Shown here piece by piece: positions 1 through 7,878 of a stretch of 64,000 nucleotides of DNA (position 1 is its first letter; every line of letters begins with the position of its first letter). Below the pieces are notes generated by a model. The model saw only the letters and a list, made by a program, of their open reading frames with translations. It ran no database searches and was not told the DNA's origin. Origin of the DNA: an uncultured Porphyromonas sp. (lineage in GTDB: Bacteria > Bacteroidota > Bacteroidia > Bacteroidales > Porphyromonadaceae). A program made the position numbers and the translations under genes. The stretch covers positions 1 through 64,000 of the forward strand of contig NZ_CALHVI010000020.1 of NCBI RefSeq assembly GCF_938039215.1, read 5' to 3'.

Positions 1-7
1 GGTCGAC

Positions 8-70
8 CGACCTACCGTAGGTCGTCGATGCGACCCACAGTAGGTTTTCTTGGCGACCTACCGTGGGTCG
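8..70. repeat. three-unit dyad array, 23-bp period
   Basis: Three copies of a 17-bp dyad of the form CGACCYACnGTRGGTCG start at 8, 31 and 54, exactly 23 bp apart. The first and third copies are close to perfect; the second loses its right end. The array is followed by a T-run and GGGGATGC. The same unit and spacing recur at 6136-6244, so this is a dispersed intergenic repeat family. It may be cut by the window start. No gene is visible before 208. Confidence 0.75.
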
Positions 71-193
71 TATTTTGGGGATGCTTTAGGGCGGTGGCGT
101 AGCGGGTGGAGCAAGGGGAGAAGAGCCAGCTGTTCCTAGTCTTCGGGAGGGAGGGGCGTAGGCCTTGGGACGTAAGGGCTGGGGGAGTCGTCG

Positions 194-201
194 TATCTTT
201 G
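194..201 (+). promoter_or_regulatory. -7 box TATCTTTG upstream of queE
   Basis: Matches the Bacteroidota sigma -7 element TAnnTTTG. The expected transcription start would fall close to 207, which makes the ATG at 226 more likely than the ATG at 208 as the queE start. No good -33 TTTG was found at the usual spacing. Confidence 0.5.
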
Positions 202-225
202 TCTACGATGAACGAAAAGAATACT

Positions 226-819
226 ATGCTTGTCAATGAGATATTCTACAGCCTGCAGGGCGAAGGGGTACACATGGGGAAGGCCTCCATCTTCATCCGC
301 CTGAGCCGATGCAACCTCCGCTGTAGCTTCTGTGATACAGAGTTTGACTCGGGAGTCGAGATGACTCTGGAGGAGATCCGTGATACCATCGCCGTCTATC
401 CAGGAAGACGCATCATCTGGACGGGCGGAGAACCCACCCTCCAGCTCACCGATGAGGTCGTCGCCTACTTCAAGGCACTCGGCTACTATCAGTCCATCGA
501 GACCAACGGCACACGCCGCCCCCCTCGTGGGCTGGACTACATCACCTGTAGCCCCAAAAGAGAGGCAATGCGCCTCCTGCACCAGAACTTCCCCGAGGGC
601 GTGGGGGAATTCCGTTTCCCGATCGGTCGTGATGTAGATCTCCCTCCTGCCATCAGCGACCTTCCTCCTGCGGGGGCGTACCTCGTGAGTCCGATCTTCG
701 TCGGAGAGACGCAGGGCGATGTCGACCGTGAGGCGGTAGAGCTCTGTGTGAAGTACGTCCTAGAGCATCCCGAATGGCAACTGAGCCTACAGATGCACAA
801 GCTTATCCACATCCCTTAG
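226..819 (+). CDS. queE: 7-carboxy-7-deazaguanine synthase (QueE)
   Basis: A radical SAM enzyme that converts 6-carboxy-tetrahydropterin to 7-carboxy-7-deazaguanine in queuosine precursor synthesis, acting in the cytoplasm. The first residues, MLVNEIFYSLQGEG, are typical of the family. The cluster-binding CxxxCxxC is seen as CNLRCSFC, followed by DTEF, and a GGEP motif follows (WTGGEPTL). The length, 197 residues from this start, is usual for short QueE proteins. The frame is open upstream to an ATG at 106, but a promoter-like box at 194-201 and an A-rich stretch just before 226 favour 226; 208 is the alternative. The porE-like gene begins 13 bp after the stop, so the two are probably co-transcribed. 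Confidence 0.9.
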   Translation: MLVNEIFYSLQGEGVHMGKASIFIRLSRCNLRCSFCDTEFDSGVEMTLEEIRDTIAVYPGRRIIWTGGEPTLQLTDEVVAYFKALGYYQSIETNGTRRPPRGLDYITCSPKREAMRLLHQNFPEGVGEFRFPIGRDVDLPPAISDLPPAGAYLVSPIFVGETQGDVDREAVELCVKYVLEHPEWQLSLQMHKLIHIP

Positions 820-832
820 TCTCTACATCCAC

Positions 833-2758
833 ATGCCCTCGCTTCGTCACGGACTGCATGCCCTCTTCCTCATCTTCCTCCTCGCCTCGTGTGCCCCTTC
901 GGTGCTGCGTGAGGCTGAGGAGGCGAAGCGTGCTGGGGCATACCATCGTGCCGAGCAGCTCTATAAGCGTCTGTATGCGAGCACTCCACGTAAGAAGGCG
1001 GGGGATAAAGGGCACTTTGCCTACGAAGCGGGGATCGTAGCCCTAGAGGCAAGGCACTACGCTGCGGCGCAGAACCTCCTGAGGGCCGCAGAGCGCCTAC
1101 ATATCCCCGACAGCCTACTTCGAGAGCCCCTAGATCGGGTACGCTTATCCACCGAGCTGGCCTCGATGGCGGAGCAAGTGGAGACTTCTCCCTATGAAGT
1201 GCTCCCCTTCGAGCCTCTTCGCTCAGCCTACAGCGACTATGGGGTCACGTACAGCGCAGATGGGAAGACCCTCATCTTCGGAAGCAATAGAAGGCGCTAC
1301 GGAGCGAAGAAGGACGATTCGCCTGTGACGGGTGAACCCCTAGGAGCGCTCTATTCTCTTAGCCAGCGTGCCGATGGGTCGTGGGCGGTGCGTCCCGATA
1401 GCCTCAGGGGGCTGAGCCTTCCGAGAGTAGAGCAGGGTGCGCCAAGCCTCAGCCCTGATGGGAGAAGGCTCTACTACAGCATGGTCGGCTTCGATCGGGG
1501 AAGGCGCAATGTCCCGAAGATCTATGTCTCGGAGCAAGGGGAGCGGGGTGAGTGGCGAGGAGGTCGGGAGCTCCGTCTCTTCGCCGACAGCACGATCCTC
1601 GTGGCTCATCCTTCGGTGAGCCCGTCGGGGCATGTGCTCTTCTTCGTCAGTGATGCCCCAGGAGGACGAGGGGGTAAAGACCTCTATCAAGTGCGCCTCG
1701 ATGGCGGGCGTGTCGGAGAGCCCTTCCCTCTAGGCGCTGAAGTCAATACCTCGGGGGACGAACTCTTCCCCTATGCCGTGTCGGACAGCATCCTTTACTT
1801 CTCGTCGGATAGACCTAGCGGGCTGGGCGGGCTCGATATCTATCGGGCGGTCTTATCCCCCGAAGGTGTGTATCGGGTGACAGCTCTTCCTGCCCCGATC
1901 AATAGCCCTTCGGATGACCTAGCCTTTGCCCCTAGCCCCGTCCCCGATGCGTGGCCTCGTGGGGAAGGTGAAGACCTTGCCGAAGTGGGACTTTTCGCCT
2001 CAGCAAGGGACGATGCTCGGGGTCGCCCGCATCTGTATGAGTTCCGTAGGGCGAAGGTCACGACGACGATCATGGGGCTCGTCCTCGATCGGGAGGGTGA
2101 GCCTATCCGAGGAGCTACGATCCATTTGGTGGGCAATCATGCCGAGGAGATGGAGCGAGTAGTCACGACGGATGGGGAGGGAGCCTTCCGTCTCCCTGCC
2201 CGCTCAGCTATGGAGTATGTCATGCTGGCCTCTGCTCCGAACTACCTCAATCAGTATGTGCGTCTCAGCACCGATCCAAGTGGGGAGAGCGAAACTTATT
2301 CGGTGGAGTTCTACCTCGCCTCTCGTGTCGCTGTTGAGCAACTGAGGGAGGTGCACTATGCCTTCGATAGGGCAGAAGTCTTGCCCGAGAGTGAGCCCGC
2401 ACTTCGGTCGCTCTACAAGCTCCTCACCGACAATCCCGAGGTGTCTATCCGCCTCCTCTCCCATACTGACCGCCATGGACCTGCGGGCTACAACCTTCGT
2501 CTCTCCCAGCGCCGAGCCGAAGCGGTCGTCCGCTACCTTACCGAGCTTGGGATCGCACCAGAGCGCCTCCGAGCAGAGGGCTATGGGAAGTCCCGCCCCT
2601 ATGTCGTCTCCCGACGGACGGCAGAGGCTTATCCCTTCCTCGCAGCAGGGAGCACGCTGACGGAGGACTTCATCGCCCAGCTCTCTTCTCCCGAGGAACA
2701 GGCGATCTGCGATCAGCTCAATCGGCGCACGGAGTTCCAAGTCATCGACTCGGAGTAG
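833..2758 (+). CDS. porE: PorE-like type IX secretion lipoprotein (propeller, CRD, OmpA domain)
   Basis: A 641-residue outer-membrane lipoprotein: a signal peptide with lipobox LASC places the lipidated Cys at residue 20. The domains in order are TPR-like helices (about 25-90), WD40/PD40-type blades with SPDG and SSDRP signatures (about 130-370), a carboxypeptidase-regulatory-like beta domain (about 410-490, starting GLVLDREGEPIRGATI), and an OmpA-type peptidoglycan-binding domain (about 505-641, with SHTDRHG and SQRRAEAV). This four-part order is that of Porphyromonas gingivalis PorE (PG1058), a type IX secretion component thought to tie the machinery to peptidoglycan. The assignment rests on architecture rather than alignment. 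It follows queE closely, and a strong bidirectional hairpin lies after the stop. Confidence 0.8.
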   Translation: MPSLRHGLHALFLIFLLASCAPSVLREAEEAKRAGAYHRAEQLYKRLYASTPRKKAGDKGHFAYEAGIVALEARHYAAAQNLLRAAERLHIPDSLLREPLDRVRLSTELASMAEQVETSPYEVLPFEPLRSAYSDYGVTYSADGKTLIFGSNRRRYGAKKDDSPVTGEPLGALYSLSQRADGSWAVRPDSLRGLSLPRVEQGAPSLSPDGRRLYYSMVGFDRGRRNVPKIYVSEQGERGEWRGGRELRLFADSTILVAHPSVSPSGHVLFFVSDAPGGRGGKDLYQVRLDGGRVGEPFPLGAEVNTSGDELFPYAVSDSILYFSSDRPSGLGGLDIYRAVLSPEGVYRVTALPAPINSPSDDLAFAPSPVPDAWPRGEGEDLAEVGLFASARDDARGRPHLYEFRRAKVTTTIMGLVLDREGEPIRGATIHLVGNHAEEMERVVTTDGEGAFRLPARSAMEYVMLASAPNYLNQYVRLSTDPSGESETYSVEFYLASRVAVEQLREVHYAFDRAEVLPESEPALRSLYKLLTDNPEVSIRLLSHTDRHGPAGYNLRLSQRRAEAVVRYLTELGIAPERLRAEGYGKSRPYVVSRRTAEAYPFLAAGSTLTEDFIAQLSSPEEQAICDQLNRRTEFQVIDSE

Positions 2759-2784
2759 ACCCTTCTCTCCCGACCCATATATAC

Positions 2785-2829
2785 ACGCCGTGGGGCAGTC
2801 TCCAGCTGGAGGAGACTGCCCCACGGCGT
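2785..2829. terminator. bidirectional terminator between porE and TonB receptor
   Basis: A 19-bp stem (2785-2803 with 2811-2829) and a 7-nt loop lie between two convergent genes, with AT-rich sequence on both sides. It fits intrinsic termination in both directions. Confidence 0.75.
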
Positions 2830-2841
2830 ATATGAAGTATG

Positions 2842-4992
2842 CTAGAAGCGGTAGCTGAGGGAGAGGGTCGTCATACGCCCATTTCCCTGGACGTACTCAG
2901 CATCACGGGCGACGAGCTGTGACTGGACGGGGTAGTAGCTCGTGTTGAGGAGGTTCTCTACCCCTACCCCGAGGGTGAAGTGTCCTAGAGCATAGCTAGC
3001 CTGTCCACTTACGAGGGTGACGGGCTGGACGGGACCTTCGGCCTCTTGGTAGTCATTCCCTCCTGGGGTGGCAGGGGCGAACCGAGCACGCCGCCCCGTA
3101 TGTAGTCCGTAGAGTCGAAGGGATAGCTCCTGGATCGGACGGTAGGTCACATGAGCGGTGACCTTCAGAGGAGGGATGGACTGCCCAGACATGTAGGTAG
3201 ACCAAGCTCCCTTACTCGTCTCCTTGTATCCCTCCAGAGCAGAGAAGGTAGCTCCTACAGAGAGCTTAGGGCTGAGCGTGGCATCAGCAGAGAGCTCGAC
3301 GCCTAGGATACGCTGGGGGGATCGGTCTACGACCCAGAAGCCACTCTCACTCTTGAGGTCGCTCCCGAGGGCAGCATAGGTATAGTAGACAGCTCCCTGG
3401 AGATCTAGGCGTGTCCCCTCACCGAAGAGATGCTCCAGAGGAGAGTAGAAGCCCAGTTCATAGTTGTGCGTGCGTACGGGGTCGGTCTCGATCTTACCGA
3501 GGACATCGGACTTAGCTGAGCGTAGGGTGCGCCCTAGGTCATAGATAGAGAAGCCTTGGGAGTAGGCGAAGTAGGGCTGGAATGAGTGCAGTCCGTTGTA
3601 GGTCAGCCCAGCATTCACCGACAGATTGCGATAGCGTAGGGTCCCGCCAGAGACGTGTATCTGAGGGTCTGTCTTACGTACACGCAGTACGTCGTAGTCG
3701 GGGACTTGGACATTGATCCAGTCGTAGCGTGCACCAGCCTTGAGGGTGAAGTGATCGGCCAGATTCAGCTTCCCTTGGGCGAAGGGCGCATAGTTATACG
3801 CCTTGAGTTCGGGTACCCAGTATCTTCCGTCGACGAGTGGTTGGCTGGTCTTGTCGAGGAGGAAGTCTACGCCATAGAGGAGATGGAGGGTCGTCTCACT
3901 GGCTAGACGAAGGCGGGAGAGGAGCTGTGCCCGTGCACCCGTCTGTAGCGCCTTGGTCAGTGCCTGTCCACTGGTCTCCTCCCAGCGAGGGCTCTTAGGA
4001 TTGTGCTTGCGGTAGTCGGTGACGACCTTGACACCACGAGCGAAGAGCGATACTTCGAGGTCTGTGTGGCTGAATAGCTCCTGAGAGGTCAGCTTGATAT
4101 AGGCGTTGTGGTTGTGGGGTATCCCTTCAGGGATGGCTTCTGCAGGTTGTTTCCCTGGCACACCGATACGGGGCGATACGAGGTACTTCCCTCCCGAAGC
4201 GATGAGCGGGCTCTGCTGCTCGGAGCGGAAGAGATTGTACATCGCCTCGAGGTGGGTACGCTCACTGAAGGCATAGCCGAACTTCACCAGAGCATTCAGA
4301 CTCTTCGTGTCTCCCAGCCCGTAGCGTGGTGAGAGGTAGACACCACCAGCGCTGATAGGCGAGCCTGTCTGAGTGAAGGTACCGCTAGCTAGATAGCTGA
4401 AGTCTCCTACCTCGCCATAGATCTGACCGCCGGCTCGGTAGCCTGAGGTCTTCTCCGAAGTCTTGAAGAAGTTGTGATCGGTATAGGCAAGGGTCGCCAT
4501 CCCGCCTAGGGGGCGATGCTCCTTGTTCTGCTTGGTGATGATGTTGATGATCCCCCCATTGGCCCCGTTCCCGAAGATCGCTGTAGCGCCCTTGATCACC
4601 TCGATACGCTCGACGGCGGAGGGATCAATGGTGCGTAGGTCTCGGCTAGTAGCACGGAGCGGGGTGGACTGAGGGATGCCGTCGATGAGGACGAGGATGC
4701 TACGCCCTCGGAGGGTATTGTAGCGCTCGTTGACGGAGTTCCCCGTGGGAGGTACGCCAGGGACGAAGTAGCCGACGATCGCCTGCATGTCAGGTAAGAT
4801 CTGGCTCATCTCTTGGATCTGCTTGGCTGAGATGATGGTGATGCTAGCAGCTGCATTCTGCTTGACCTCGGGCATACGTGTCCCGACGACAGTGACCCCA
4901 TCGAGGGTGCGGTCGATAGCCTCGGTCTGTGCTAGGGCGGGTAAGCTCATACTTCCCAGTACGAGCATGAAGGATAGATGTCTGGATATCAT
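2842..4992 (-). CDS. TonB-dependent outer-membrane receptor
   Basis: An outer-membrane active transporter of about 716 residues. From the chosen start the protein has a signal peptide ending near LPALAQ. A plug domain follows, with VTVVGTRMPEV as the TonB-box-like segment, RGRSILVLIDGIPQ, and VERIEVIKGATAIFGNGANGG, the most conserved plug signature. The remainder is a beta-barrel ending in the aromatic LSYRF. The plug resembles siderophore receptors (FhuE/IutA-type) more than SusC-type receptors. No heme-receptor NPDL motif was seen, so the ligand is unknown. An in-frame ATG at 5019 adds nine residues before the signal peptide and is less likely. The gene converges on porE and is probably monocistronic. 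Confidence 0.85.
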   Translation of the reverse strand: MISRHLSFMLVLGSMSLPALAQTEAIDRTLDGVTVVGTRMPEVKQNAAASITIISAKQIQEMSQILPDMQAIVGYFVPGVPPTGNSVNERYNTLRGRSILVLIDGIPQSTPLRATSRDLRTIDPSAVERIEVIKGATAIFGNGANGGIINIITKQNKEHRPLGGMATLAYTDHNFFKTSEKTSGYRAGGQIYGEVGDFSYLASGTFTQTGSPISAGGVYLSPRYGLGDTKSLNALVKFGYAFSERTHLEAMYNLFRSEQQSPLIASGGKYLVSPRIGVPGKQPAEAIPEGIPHNHNAYIKLTSQELFSHTDLEVSLFARGVKVVTDYRKHNPKSPRWEETSGQALTKALQTGARAQLLSRLRLASETTLHLLYGVDFLLDKTSQPLVDGRYWVPELKAYNYAPFAQGKLNLADHFTLKAGARYDWINVQVPDYDVLRVRKTDPQIHVSGGTLRYRNLSVNAGLTYNGLHSFQPYFAYSQGFSIYDLGRTLRSAKSDVLGKIETDPVRTHNYELGFYSPLEHLFGEGTRLDLQGAVYYTYAALGSDLKSESGFWVVDRSPQRILGVELSADATLSPKLSVGATFSALEGYKETSKGAWSTYMSGQSIPPLKVTAHVTYRPIQELSLRLYGLHTGRRARFAPATPGGNDYQEAEGPVQPVTLVSGQASYALGHFTLGVGVENLLNTSYYPVQSQLVARDAEYVQGNGRMTTLSLSYRF

Positions 4993-5085
4993 GAAGTCAT
5001 CAGTATAATGAAGGGTCATACCCCGCTTCTCTTAGCTTTGAGAGGGTATGACCGGGGGAAGACCTCCTGAAGTAGAAGGGATATG

Positions 5086-5093
5086 CAAAAGTA
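5086..5093 (-). promoter_or_regulatory. -7 box (TACTTTTG) for the TonB receptor
   Basis: Reads TACTTTTG on the minus strand, about 95 bp before the receptor start, matching TAnnTTTG. No -33 element was found at consensus spacing. No Fur-like site was recognised. Confidence 0.35.
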
Positions 5094-5203
5094 CGTAAAT
5101 GCGATGCTCCTGATTCGTAAATTCCAAATTTCCCTACATATAGGTAGATCCCGCCCGTGGGACTACGAAGTCATCTACCTACAAGCGTGGAGAGGATAAA
5201 AGA

Positions 5204-5234
5204 AGATCGCCCCATCCAGCGGATGAGGCGATCT
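5204..5234 (-). terminator. terminator after the glutaredoxin-like gene
   Basis: An imperfect 14-bp stem, AGATCGCCcCATCC paired with GGATGaGGCGATCT, with a 3-nt loop. It lies directly after the stop of the leftward glutaredoxin-like gene. On the minus strand it is followed by a T-rich run. Confidence 0.75.
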
Positions 5235-5240
5235 AGATGC

Positions 5241-5540
5241 TTAGCACCCCGAGCCATCGAGGCTACAGGTGGCGCCTTCTTGGGGCGGACGACTCTGCAG
5301 TCCCGCCTCTTCGGGAGAGAGCGTCACGGAGCCATCTTCGAGGACGAAGCAAGGGATGCCCACGGCTCCTCGCTTCTTAGCTTCATTGAAGAGCGTGAGC
5401 TCATCTCTTAGTTTGAGGAAAGCTTTCAGCTCCCGTACACTGAGCCCAAAGTCGATGACCTCGTAGCGTGCATCCCCTTGGACTTGCTCCCAGACATGGG
5501 TACAATCGGGGCAGGAGGCCATCCCATAGATCTTGATCAT
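5241..5540 (-). CDS. glutaredoxin-like thiol protein
   Basis: A 99-residue thioredoxin-fold protein. It begins MIKIYGMASCPDC, so the redox CxxC is C10-P-D-C13 directly after the first strand. GIPCFVLEDG near residue 62 is the cis-Pro segment of the fold; unusually, a Cys follows this Pro. The C-terminal tail has two further Cys (TCSLDGSGC). It is probably a cytoplasmic thiol-disulfide reductase; the partner is unknown. It lies 21 bp downstream of the rhodanese-like gene on the same strand, which suggests a small sulfur/redox operon closed by the hairpin at 5204-5234. Confidence 0.8.
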   Translation of the reverse strand: MIKIYGMASCPDCTHVWEQVQGDARYEVIDFGLSVRELKAFLKLRDELTLFNEAKKRGAVGIPCFVLEDGSVTLSPEEAGLQSRPPQEGATCSLDGSGC

Positions 5541-5561
5541 CTGGAGTCTAAGGGTGCGGGG

Positions 5562-5948
5562 TTATTTCTCTACGGGAAGTCCTTCGGATACCCAATTTAG
5601 GTAACCTCCTTCCATCTCGACGATCTTGAAGCCACGGGACTGCATCAGCGTGGCGGCAGCGTGGCTACGCTTGCCACTGCGGCAATAGACGTAGTGGGTG
5701 CGCTCTTTGTCGAGCTTCTCGAGTCCTTCGATGAAGGTCTTTTCGCTCAGCCAGTCCAGGAGGATAGCTCCCTTCAGGTGACCTTCGGCAAATTCGGCAG
5801 GACGGCGAACGTCTAGGATGACAGCGGTGCTGTCTGCCTGAGCAGCAGCGATGAAGGCCTTAGGGGCAAGGAGCTGGATAGGCTCGTCGGTAGCAGATCC
5901 CGAGCAAAGGCCCAGGGAGGAGATGAGGGTCATGATCAGATGTTTCAT
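5562..5948 (-). CDS. rhodanese-like sulfurtransferase, exported
   Basis: A single rhodanese domain of 128 residues with the active-site loop YCRSGKRS (Cys89) and the family motif LDVRRPAEFAEGHLKGA. The N-terminus (MKHLIMTLISSLGLC) looks like a signal peptide; Cys15 could be lipidated, but the preceding residue is Leu, so the lipobox is poor. It is likely periplasmic. The start at 5948 was chosen because the upstream in-frame ATG (6011) would add a non-hydrophobic extension before the signal peptide. The glutaredoxin-like gene follows after 21 bp. Confidence 0.8.
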   Translation of the reverse strand: MKHLIMTLISSLGLCSGSATDEPIQLLAPKAFIAAAQADSTAVILDVRRPAEFAEGHLKGAILLDWLSEKTFIEGLEKLDKERTHYVYCRSGKRSHAAATLMQSRGFKIVEMEGGYLNWVSEGLPVEK

Positions 5949-6011
5949 ATAAACGGCGGGTGATGATGAGGCGAAGGGAGTACGTATGCTCCCCTCCTTT
6001 TGTCCCTGCAA

Positions 6012-6512
6012 AGGTCGAGATTTCCCCCGAGATAAGCATCGGCTTCGCTCCGTAGCCCTGAGCTAAGACTTTCTTGGGTCGAAGAGGTGGGCTACTTTAT
6101 CCCTTTAGGGTAGGCTCTGAGGAAGGAGTGAAAAGTGACCTATGGTGGGTCGCCGAAAAAACCTACAGTAGGTCGCTTCGACGACCTACCGTGGGTCGTC
6201 AAGGCGACCCACAGTGGATTTTTCTTGCGACCTACGGTAGGGTTGTTTTTGGGGGTGCGCTAGCCCGCTCAGCAAGCGGGCAGTGGCGATGGGGAGAGCT
6301 GAAGGATGGATGCGGTTGGAGAACGGACATAGATGTGGAGGTTTCTTGACCTGTCTGACCTCCTGCTGGAGCCCTTTATTAGGGAGGAGTGATTAGAGGA
6401 AGATTGTGTTGTTATGCGTTAGCTCTGGGATTATTCTTGAGGGGCAGCTTCCAGGACTTTGACGTATATTAGCGCCAATTTAAGAGTAAATTTCCTTTCA
6501 ACGAAAGCTAAT
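6012..6512. other. intergenic region with repeat array
   Basis: A non-coding stretch between the rhodanese-like and acyltransferase genes. It contains the five-unit dyad array at 6136-6244, then a T/G run and a short hairpin (GCCCGCT/AGCGGGC at 6263-6281). An open frame at 6074-6349 runs through the repeat and has no protein-like features, so it is not called. The base composition turns AT-rich from about 6400. Confidence 0.6.
6136..6244. repeat. five-unit dyad array, exact 23-bp period
   Basis: Five copies of the 17-bp dyad CGACCYACnGTRGGTCG (with small changes) start at 6136, 6159, 6182, 6205 and 6228, every interval being 23 bp. Each unit is an 8-bp inverted repeat around one central base plus a 6-bp spacer. 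The 3' flank (T-run, then GGGG and TGC) resembles that of the array at 8-70. Confidence 0.8.
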
Positions 6513-7574
6513 ATGATCACTTCTCTACAAGCTTTACGCTTCATCTTTGCGCTGTTTGTTTTTGTGGAGCACTTCCCTGTAAATGCGGAACAGACTAGCC
6601 TCCTCCACGGTGCGGGGCCTATGGGCGTTTCCTTCTTTATTGTACTCAGTGGTTTCGTTATGAGTATTGGCTATGAGAAGCGTGTGCAAGAGGCTTCCTT
6701 TCGGTGGAAGGACTTCATGTTCAAGCGTCTCATTCGTCTATGGCCCCTACATCTTCTGTGTCTAGGTGCATGGATTATCCTAGCCTATGGAGCCTGGGGA
6801 AGTAGTGCCATATATCCTCTACCTCTGCTGGGAAATGCTTTGCTACTGCAGTGGTTGCCGATTGAGCATATTGAAGGTAATGGTGTGGCTTGGTGCCTAT
6901 CGGTCTTGGTCATTTTCTATGCTGTCTATCCTTTCGTTGCACGGTTCAAGACACGCAGCCTTCTCCTGCTTCTTGCTGGGATCAGCATAGGGCTCCATGT
7001 CTTAGCCGCTGTCTATGAACCCACGAATACGAATGCATACTGGTATTTCTCGCCTGCTAGCCGCATGCTCGATTTCCTATTGGGGATGATTGCTTTTCGT
7101 TGCTATCAAAGTGCTCTGGAGTATGGTTGGGAGCAGAAGTGGTCTCGCCTGCCTGCTGTGTTTCGCTGGGGGATCGAACTTCTTCCTTTTGTCTTGTATG
7201 CTGTAGCTCTCTTCTATTTGATACTTGACTTTACGCACCTCAGGTGTGTGATCCTCTTCTACCTACCTAGCTTCCTCACGATATTCCTATTTGCTCTTGC
7301 CTCTAAGAGTGGAGAGAAAGACGGGATTCCAGAGTTGCTTAGCAAGAAATGGCTCATCTATCTGGGTCAGGTCAGTTTTAGCTTCTACATGGTGCATAAC
7401 CTAGTGATCCTCTCGGTAAAGAAGGGGCTCGAGTATTTTGCTCCTACAACTCCATGGGAGTTACGTCTCGTGATCAGCTTAGTAGGAGCTATCATAGCAG
7501 GAATCCTCGTAAACCGCTACTTTGAGACTCCAGTGGCAAATCGTCTAAGTAAGCTTCTCCCTGCAAAGAGATAG
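6513..7574 (+). CDS. acyltransferase family 3 membrane protein (OafA/YrhL type)
   Basis: A polytopic inner-membrane acyltransferase of 353 residues with about ten hydrophobic segments. The family signatures are an N-terminal LQALRFIFALFVFVEHF with the conserved His, FFIVLSGFVMS, and KRLIRLWPLHLL, the R-x-x-P-type motif after the second segment. Such proteins add acetyl or other acyl groups to surface sugars (O-antigen, capsule, peptidoglycan); the substrate here is unknown. The start at 6513 gives a short positively charged or neutral lead into the first membrane helix; the frame is open to 6459. Its composition is clearly more AT-rich than that of its neighbours and it stands alone beside a repeat array, which suggests acquisition. 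Confidence 0.8.
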   Translation: MITSLQALRFIFALFVFVEHFPVNAEQTSLLHGAGPMGVSFFIVLSGFVMSIGYEKRVQEASFRWKDFMFKRLIRLWPLHLLCLGAWIILAYGAWGSSAIYPLPLLGNALLLQWLPIEHIEGNGVAWCLSVLVIFYAVYPFVARFKTRSLLLLLAGISIGLHVLAAVYEPTNTNAYWYFSPASRMLDFLLGMIAFRCYQSALEYGWEQKWSRLPAVFRWGIELLPFVLYAVALFYLILDFTHLRCVILFYLPSFLTIFLFALASKSGEKDGIPELLSKKWLIYLGQVSFSFYMVHNLVILSVKKGLEYFAPTTPWELRLVISLVGAIIAGILVNRYFETPVANRLSKLLPAKR

Positions 7575-7764
7575 CATTTGATACATCTTCTCCCTGCTTC
7601 TCCCTTTGGGAGATATCTATATCACATGGAAAGGATATATCTCCTGATCAACGTCTGACTCTTAATGATGTATGACGCTTTTTCTCTTTTCCTATGAATT
7701 GGATTAGTTGAAGAACTAGGAGGATTAACAGGGTACTTCAAAAGCTGATATGGGCAAAAGAATA

Positions 7765-7798
7765 GGTCCCGCTCCGACGAAGTCGTCGGGGCGGGACC
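7765..7798 (-). terminator. terminator downstream of the RND/LpxA-like operon
   Basis: An inverted repeat GGTCCCGC...GCGGGACC with the inner stem CGACGA/TCGTCG. On the minus strand it is followed by TATTCTTTTG, fitting termination of the leftward operon that ends at 7879. It may also stop read-through from the acyltransferase. The rest of the 7575-7878 gap shows nothing recognisable. Confidence 0.65.
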
Positions 7799-7878
7799 TT
7801 GCTATTTCTCCGCAGGGAAGGCGGGTAGCGAAGGGCTGGGACTTGGGGGACTCGGCTAGACTACCTGAGGGAGATGGA

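Noticed and set aside
6074..6349. Open frame across the dyad array
   Set aside because: It translates the repeats and has no protein features.
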